A program made the translations under genes and the position numbers. Positions 29,706 through 34,717 of a stretch of DNA of 34,717 bases are shown here, piece by piece. Within the stretch, counting starts at the first letter, position 1. Every line of letters begins with the position of its first letter. The notes under the pieces are model-generated. The model saw nothing but the letters and a program-made list of their open reading frames with translations, had not been told where the DNA came from and made no database searches. The DNA lies in IMG/VR virus record IMGVR_UViG_3300031862_000019, positions 1 through 34,717 of that record; one strand, 5' to 3'. The DNA comes from a virus.

Positions 29706-31216
29706 ATTTTGGTTTTATAATTTATGATTATCCCTTTCATACCAACATCAGGTATCGGACTTATTGGAGTTAATTCAATTCCCTGTCCCCCATTCCACCT
29801 TGCCAAAACTTCTTCAGCAGTTAAAACTTTTGTATAAATTGCCAATTCATCAAGCCAACCTTGAATACCGCCAACACCATTATCTCTTGCCCCTATTGAT
29901 AAATTATTAGCAATCAAAATCGTATCGGTCAAATTATCATAACTTGTTGTAATGGCTCGTAGTATTCCATCAATATAAACCTTTACGCCCGACGCTGAAC
30001 TTGACCCATTATAAGAAATTGCAAAGTAATGCCATACATTATCATTGAAAATTTGATTTGTTTGAACATCAACCCTGTTATTTGTGTTATTTATCAAGAA
30101 AAATCTTATTGCCCCGCTTATCAGCATATTCACCCCCCAACCTCTATAAGGCGAAACATTTTGGTCTTTACAAATTATCAGTCCGTCTTTACTTACTCCT
30201 TGTTTAAACCACCCATCAACGGAAAATGGCACATTCCTTTCAAACCCTGCTATCTGTCCACAATTAACAAATTCATTAACCCCATCAAATTGCAAACAAT
30301 TATTCAATTTCCCGACAACCCAATCGCTTTCTTCCATATTCGTTAAAACTCCGTCCCGACCATTTCCCGAACTGTCATAAGCGATAAAGCCATTCAAAGA
30401 ATTAAGATGATAAAGAGCATAAACGTCTGGTATTCCTATCGCTGTTTTCTTTGCCTTTAATGTCAAATTACTTTGAATATCCACCGCCTCATTAAATTTT
30501 AAATAAAAATGTTTTCCGCTATTACCTGACGAAATTGACCAGATGTCTGGATTTACCAAATCATAAATAGTGGTATCGGCTAAATTTGTAAGGGTCTCTC
30601 TAAAAATTTCAACCCCGTCCACTTCTATTGTCAGCTCCACCCCGATATTTGAAAAATTCAAAGATATTCCTTCCAATTTCCCGTTAAAATCCAAGCTCTT
30701 TAACAAAGTATCTACCGTATCAAGAAGAATTTGAACCTTGCTTTTATAAAATCTTGGACTATATTTTTCCATCTCCCCTCCCCCTTCTTCAATCGCAACT
30801 TTTAAATTTCCCGATGGAGTTAAAGAATCTGGTAATTGGCTTTCTTTTGCCAGTTCATCTATCGCACTTAATATGTCCAAAAGAGTATCCTCAACCCCCT
30901 GTAAGGTTGTTTCTTTGGCAACATCTGCCAAATAATCCCTGACCTGTATTAAAGTTGCTTCCTTTGAAAGGTCGCTTATTCCAGAAGTGTAATCCACTAT
31001 CTCATCTAACAAATCTTTAATTTCATCTTGAACCTGAACCAATAACCTGTTGCTAACTACGCCCGCCCTTTCATCTGTTGCCCCATCTTTTATCTCTACC
31101 GCCCCTATCTCAATATCTTCAACTTTTAATTCCGCCTCCACACGCAGGGCTTTTTTAATCCTGTCATAAACAAGATTCAAAATATCGCTTGTTGATTTTG
31201 AACTTCCATCACCCAT
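29702..31216 (-). CDS. LamG/concanavalin-like domain protein, 504 aa
   Basis: The C-terminal ~240 residues are a LamG-like jelly-roll: ALYHLNSLNGFIAYDSSGNGRDGVL at the start, FSVDGWFKQG, VWHYFAISYNG, VKVYIDG, then LSIGARDNG and GWLDELAIY, ending with LTAEEVLARW. The N-terminal ~150 residues hold helical repeats with LAKE-T/S-x-L spacers (SKEATLIQV, AKETTLQGV, AKESQL), common in phage surface proteins. Such domains bind sugars or proteins. Placement between portal and protease, rather than in the tail, is unusual and suggests a head decoration or head fibre. Confidence 0.75.
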   Translation of the reverse strand: MGDGSSKSTSDILNLVYDRIKKALRVEAELKVEDIEIGAVEIKDGATDERAGVVSNRLLVQVQDEIKDLLDEIVDYTSGISDLSKEATLIQVRDYLADVAKETTLQGVEDTLLDILSAIDELAKESQLPDSLTPSGNLKVAIEEGGGEMEKYSPRFYKSKVQILLDTVDTLLKSLDFNGKLEGISLNFSNIGVELTIEVDGVEIFRETLTNLADTTIYDLVNPDIWSISSGNSGKHFYLKFNEAVDIQSNLTLKAKKTAIGIPDVYALYHLNSLNGFIAYDSSGNGRDGVLTNMEESDWVVGKLNNCLQFDGVNEFVNCGQIAGFERNVPFSVDGWFKQGVSKDGLIICKDQNVSPYRGWGVNMLISGAIRFFLINNTNNRVDVQTNQIFNDNVWHYFAISYNGSSSASGVKVYIDGILRAITTSYDNLTDTILIANNLSIGARDNGVGGIQGWLDELAIYTKVLTAEEVLARWNGGQGIELTPISPIPDVGMKGIIINYKTKI

Positions 31217-31218
31217 AA

Positions 31219-34200
31219 TTATTTGTCTTTATATTTATTAAAAAAATTTACGATTCCTTTTGTGATTGCTTTGCTTAAACTTTTCGCTTCCAAAGCAGGA
31301 ACATAATTTGCAAAATCCCACCCTTCAGGAATAATCGGAACTATACTGCATCGGCAATTTGGGTGCAACGGAATCCTTCCCTCCAAATCACTTTTCGCAA
31401 AGGTTTGACCTTCAAATTCCGCAACACAATCCTCACAGGCATCAGGATATAAAATAACTTCCGCTTCTTCTAAATCAAATTCTCCCATTGTTTTCAGAAT
31501 TCCCTGCGAAATCGCCCAAGCCATTTCCGTTCTCGCAATTCTTCCCGCCCTCCATTCGTCTTCCCAGCCCAATAAATCCTTGACCCCTTTCGCCATTGTG
31601 TTATAATCATAATCTTTTTCCTTCGCCTCCTGAAGATAATCCCTGACGCTATCGTGCAAGGTCATCGCAACCGACTTTGAAGTTGCACTTGACCTGTCTG
31701 AAAAAATGAATTCTGTCTCATTCAGCCAATCACTTTTTTGTTTTGCAAGAATATCATTTATCTGGTTTTGCAACGGAGGATTCAATAATTTATTTGCAAT
31801 ATAAGCCGAAGCCAAACCCGTTCCGAGCCAAAACGCCTTTTCATATAAACCCGATTTCTTTTTGGTCTCCGCCAATCCCCATTCCGCATCGGCATTTTCC
31901 CATTCGTCAAAAACATCTTCCTCCCATTGTTTTGAAATTTCTTTCGCACTTTTAACCATCTTCATTTTCGGGATAATCACTTTTGAATAAACATTTTTAA
32001 ATTGATTGTTAAGGTGCACCTTCAACTCATCCTCTATTTTTGAAATTTTATTCTCCCAAATCCCAACCAGTTCCTCCTCATTTTTTATTTTGATTTTTTT
32101 TTTAATTGATTTTGTTATTGAACCGAACTTATAAGTTTCATATTTGATTCCTTCCGCTTCCTCCCGAACCACAATCCCGTAAATTTCTTCTGGTTTTTCT
32201 TTTATCCACCTCAAAATATCTTCCCGACACAAAGGCAAATCTTTATTAACCCCCATAAATTCAACACCGACTTGTGCCTCAATTCCATATTTATCAATGT
32301 TTCTTGAAGCAAGAACCGCAACGAGTTTGAAAATCGCCCTCGCAACTTCCATATCATCTTGGCTAACCATATTCCCGCCTATCACATCAACATAATTTCC
32401 CTTTGTCGGTTGCCATTCTTTATTTTCGTCAATATGTGCCTGTTTCAACATATCAACTTTATCTTCCTCCCCGACAATTCTTTCCTTTCTTTCTTCTAAA
32501 AACAAATCTTGCAATTCGGGAATTCCAGCGAGAGCATCGGCAATATCCTCTGAATGATTCTTCCAAGGATGGCTTTCGCTACCCTTAAATTGATAATCCA
32601 AACCCCAACCTCTTAAATCATTTGAAATAAGATATTGATTCGCCCTTCTATCCCCCATTTGTAATTTTTTTTCTGCCTTCCAAATATCAGCCAAATCTTT
32701 TATTGCCTGATAATACTTTCTTGGCTCTCTCGCCATATCATCTTGTAAAACCTTATCCGTTAATTGCCTCCCCGCCTTGAATTCTGAAACCAAATAAAAC
32801 GGATATTCCCTTGATTTCCCCCATTTTACTTCCCATTTTTTAGAATAGTATTCCGAACTTAATGTTTTATATTTTTGAAATTCCGCTTTTAATTCTGCCG
32901 ATGGCAAATAAGTATCTAAATCTTTTAACGCAACTTTCCGAACCTGAATCACATTCACCCCTTCTTTCGCCATTAAATTTGAGTATTCTTCCTCTACTTC
33001 AGGTGCGGTAAGATTAACCGCCACGGGAGGTTTAATATAATATCCTCTTTTTTGCAATTTATCCGTCCAGACGAATGGTTGCCCAAATCCCCTATCGTCA
33101 ACCCAACAAAGATATTCCCCGACTTGAACTGTTTTTTCAAATTTTGAAATAATCATTTGGTCTGTTCTTTCGCCAGTAATATCGGTTATCGCTGTATCTC
33201 TCGCTCCCGCCACTCCTTCCTTTTCTACGCTTTTTGAACCTCCCTCATTCTTAACCCCCGCATCATCTTTTTCACTCGCTCCCATTTCTTCAAGGGGAGT
33301 CGGGTCAATTTCGTAAGGGCCTTGTTGCGTTATAATAAATGGTTTCACTCCTCCAGCGATTGGTTCTAATCCTTTTAATTTCCGATATTCATTTATTGAA
33401 GTTGCTCCCGCTTGACTTTCTATTTGAAAAATTTTTGCCCTTTGTTCTTCATCAATTAAATCAATATCTTGCCAATCAAACATCAAATCCTCAAAACCAA
33501 ACTGACCACAAATTATTTTTTCATTTATCATTTCTTTAATTATCTCCAGATAAGTCCGATACCCTTTCGCTTTTGAAATCTCTCTTTGAGTTTCTGCGGT
33601 TGCTCTATTTATATCAAAAGTAATTCCAATATCTTGCGGAGAAATTTCAAAGGCGGCAGTCATCAACCTTGCGAGCCATAATTGATATTGCATAAATTGC
33701 ATATCCTTATTGCTCTGTTCCTGTAATTTCATTATCTCTGGAGTTTTTCCTCCTCCATAGAAAACAGTTTTCCAAGGTTTCCCCTCTACTTCCGCTTTCC
33801 AATATGCCCTCCACGCCTCAACTTCTTCCTGTGGGACATTCTCCCCCAGATTTATCAAGGCAGGGGGCAATGTTCCGACTTCAAAGAACGAACCATTGTA
33901 ATTATCAGCATTGAGAATGTTTGTCGCAACCATAATCACTCCCTCCATCGGAGACAGCCCATAACCATAATTTTTAATATCCCCCTGCGGATTCGCCATT
34001 ATGTAAACCAATTCGTCCATATTAAATTCCGCATCTGGTTTCGCTGTCGTATTCAATGGCATCATTTGATAATACGCAGGTTCTCCAAAAATTCCGTGAA
34101 TATCTATATTTGGCTTAATCGTTGACCCATCAAGATAATACATCTCCGCAATTTCTCCCCCCCGATTCTTTACCAATTCAATCACCCCCGCATCTAAAAC

Positions 34201-34584
34201 CAATAAATCTTCCAGAACTTTTGATAAAAGAGTTCTGAAATTTTCTTGTGGATTCGGTCTCTTGAATAAGTTTTTAATCATTTCCATTTTCTTCGGGTCA
34301 GGAATTACTTTCGGATTAACAGGAACGATATTCCATTTGGTCTTGACAATTTCGTGTTTTAATGTATTGATACAAAGCCGAGCGATAGAACAGGACTTTC
34401 CCATTCTCCTCAAGGTTTCAAAGGTCATTCTGCTCGGTTTTCTTAATCCCTTTTCTGACTTCCGATAAAACAATTTCATTGGGTCTAAAACAATGCCCTT
34501 CCGATTGGAATTATATGCCTGCTTCTCTTTAATTTCTTTTTCTAATTCAGCAGTCGTTTTAAATATAACGGGTTGATTTGCCAT
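31219..34584 (-). CDS. Portal - MuF fusion with a large central insertion, 1121 aa
   Basis: Residues ~40-420 have the phage portal pattern (RMGKSCSIARLCINTLKHEI, then DLLVLDAGVIELV, YIMANPQGDIKNYGYGLSPM, FDINRATAETQ). Residues ~975-1085 are a Mu gpF-like head-morphogenesis domain with Cys1050, Cys1053, Cys1077 and Cys1079 (ACEDCV ... PLHPNCRCSIVPI). Between lie ~550 residues not found in standard portals. Part of this (520-700) reads like a protein-kinase C-lobe: FYLVSEFKAG (hinge-like), a helix, MGDRRANQYLI with Asp645 and LDYQF with Asp663, 18 residues apart as in kinases. Portal-MuF fusions are known; the insert is the odd part. Start ATG 34584. Confidence 0.82.
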   Translation of the reverse strand: MANQPVIFKTTAELEKEIKEKQAYNSNRKGIVLDPMKLFYRKSEKGLRKPSRMTFETLRRMGKSCSIARLCINTLKHEIVKTKWNIVPVNPKVIPDPKKMEMIKNLFKRPNPQENFRTLLSKVLEDLLVLDAGVIELVKNRGGEIAEMYYLDGSTIKPNIDIHGIFGEPAYYQMMPLNTTAKPDAEFNMDELVYIMANPQGDIKNYGYGLSPMEGVIMVATNILNADNYNGSFFEVGTLPPALINLGENVPQEEVEAWRAYWKAEVEGKPWKTVFYGGGKTPEIMKLQEQSNKDMQFMQYQLWLARLMTAAFEISPQDIGITFDINRATAETQREISKAKGYRTYLEIIKEMINEKIICGQFGFEDLMFDWQDIDLIDEEQRAKIFQIESQAGATSINEYRKLKGLEPIAGGVKPFIITQQGPYEIDPTPLEEMGASEKDDAGVKNEGGSKSVEKEGVAGARDTAITDITGERTDQMIISKFEKTVQVGEYLCWVDDRGFGQPFVWTDKLQKRGYYIKPPVAVNLTAPEVEEEYSNLMAKEGVNVIQVRKVALKDLDTYLPSAELKAEFQKYKTLSSEYYSKKWEVKWGKSREYPFYLVSEFKAGRQLTDKVLQDDMAREPRKYYQAIKDLADIWKAEKKLQMGDRRANQYLISNDLRGWGLDYQFKGSESHPWKNHSEDIADALAGIPELQDLFLEERKERIVGEEDKVDMLKQAHIDENKEWQPTKGNYVDVIGGNMVSQDDMEVARAIFKLVAVLASRNIDKYGIEAQVGVEFMGVNKDLPLCREDILRWIKEKPEEIYGIVVREEAEGIKYETYKFGSITKSIKKKIKIKNEEELVGIWENKISKIEDELKVHLNNQFKNVYSKVIIPKMKMVKSAKEISKQWEEDVFDEWENADAEWGLAETKKKSGLYEKAFWLGTGLASAYIANKLLNPPLQNQINDILAKQKSDWLNETEFIFSDRSSATSKSVAMTLHDSVRDYLQEAKEKDYDYNTMAKGVKDLLGWEDEWRAGRIARTEMAWAISQGILKTMGEFDLEEAEVILYPDACEDCVAEFEGQTFAKSDLEGRIPLHPNCRCSIVPIIPEGWDFANYVPALEAKSLSKAITKGIVNFFNKYKDK

Positions 34585-34587
34585 ATT

Positions 34588-34701
34588 TTATTGAAGGCGT
34601 TTTTTAAATCTTTTTCTTGGTCTTTCCTCGTTAACTATTGGAGGTTTTTCCTCAACTATTTCTGGGCTTTTTGATTGATTGTCAATCACTTCAACTTTCA
34701 T
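34588..34701 (-). CDS. 3' end of a gene running off the window, or a 37-aa protein
   Basis: The frame ends at TAA 34588-34590 and is open to the right edge of the window. An ATG at 34701 with GAGAGA upstream would give 37 aa with acidic first half and a very basic end (RPRKRFKKRLQ). It may instead be the C-terminus of a longer gene; a terminase subunit would be expected here, next to the portal. It is 3 bases from the portal start. Confidence 0.5.
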   Translation of the reverse strand: MKVEVIDNQSKSPEIVEEKPPIVNEERPRKRFKKRLQ

Positions 34702-34717
34702 ATTTTCTCTCGGTGAA

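Noticed and set aside
1-34717. CRISPR arrays, tRNA genes, rRNA, integrase or contractile sheath
   Set aside because: None was seen on either strand by eye; the repeats found are stem-loops or short motifs without spacer periodicity.

Overview
The window is about 34.7 kb of one double-stranded DNA tailed-phage (or prophage) genome. Every convincing gene lies on the minus strand, so it is transcribed from the right end to the left end. By eye the sequence is strongly AT-rich (G+C was not computed). Capsid and tail genes follow the usual siphovirus order: portal, protease, HK97-type major capsid, connectors, tail tube, frameshifted chaperone, tape measure, Dit, tail hub. There is no sheath or contractile-tail gene. 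A SpoVG-family gene, a C39-type cysteine peptidase as lysin candidate, an r1t-like holin candidate and consensus sigma-70 promoters suggest a low-GC, Firmicutes-like host, but the host cannot be fixed from the sequence. No integrase, repressor, terminase ATPase, tRNA or CRISPR array is visible; the terminase probably lies just beyond the right edge.

Layout, in transcription order. (1) 34.7-23 kb, head module: tail end of an unidentified gene, a 1121-residue portal-MuF fusion with a large unexplained middle part, a LamG-domain protein, a ChaB/XkdF-like protease with a Thr/Glu-rich tail, the major capsid protein, an FN3-connector fusion and head-closure proteins. (2) 23-13 kb, tail module: terminator, tube, assembly chaperone with a -1 frameshift extension, tape measure, Dit, hub, two tandem paralogous distal tail proteins and a repeat protein. 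Two HNH genes are embedded here. (3) 13-9.7 kb, lysis and accessory region: a TM/coiled-coil protein, the C39 peptidase, a metallophosphoesterase, two overlapping tiny membrane proteins, the holin candidate under its own perfect promoter, and a membrane-anchored Cys-rich protein. (4) 9.7-0 kb, early/replication module, starting from a consensus promoter near 9.52 kb: a small coiled-coil gene flanked by two copies of a stem-loop element, a MucR-like zinc-finger protein, SpoVG with its own promoter and terminator, a PD-(D/E)XK nuclease, a zinc ribbon, an SSB-like protein ending in DIPF, and a DNA methyltransferase interrupted in frame by a LAGLIDADG domain.

The nuclease, zinc ribbon, SSB-like protein and the following gene are tightly packed and probably form a recombination/replication set. 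The methyltransferase would protect the genome. Most non-coupled gene junctions carry long two-tier stem-loops, and a 15-base motif recurs exactly at three junctions. The most unusual points are the methyltransferase with its LAGLIDADG insert, the portal-MuF protein with a kinase-like stretch, the chaperone frameshift, the paired stem-loop elements with compensatory stems, and the cluster of tiny overlapping membrane proteins.
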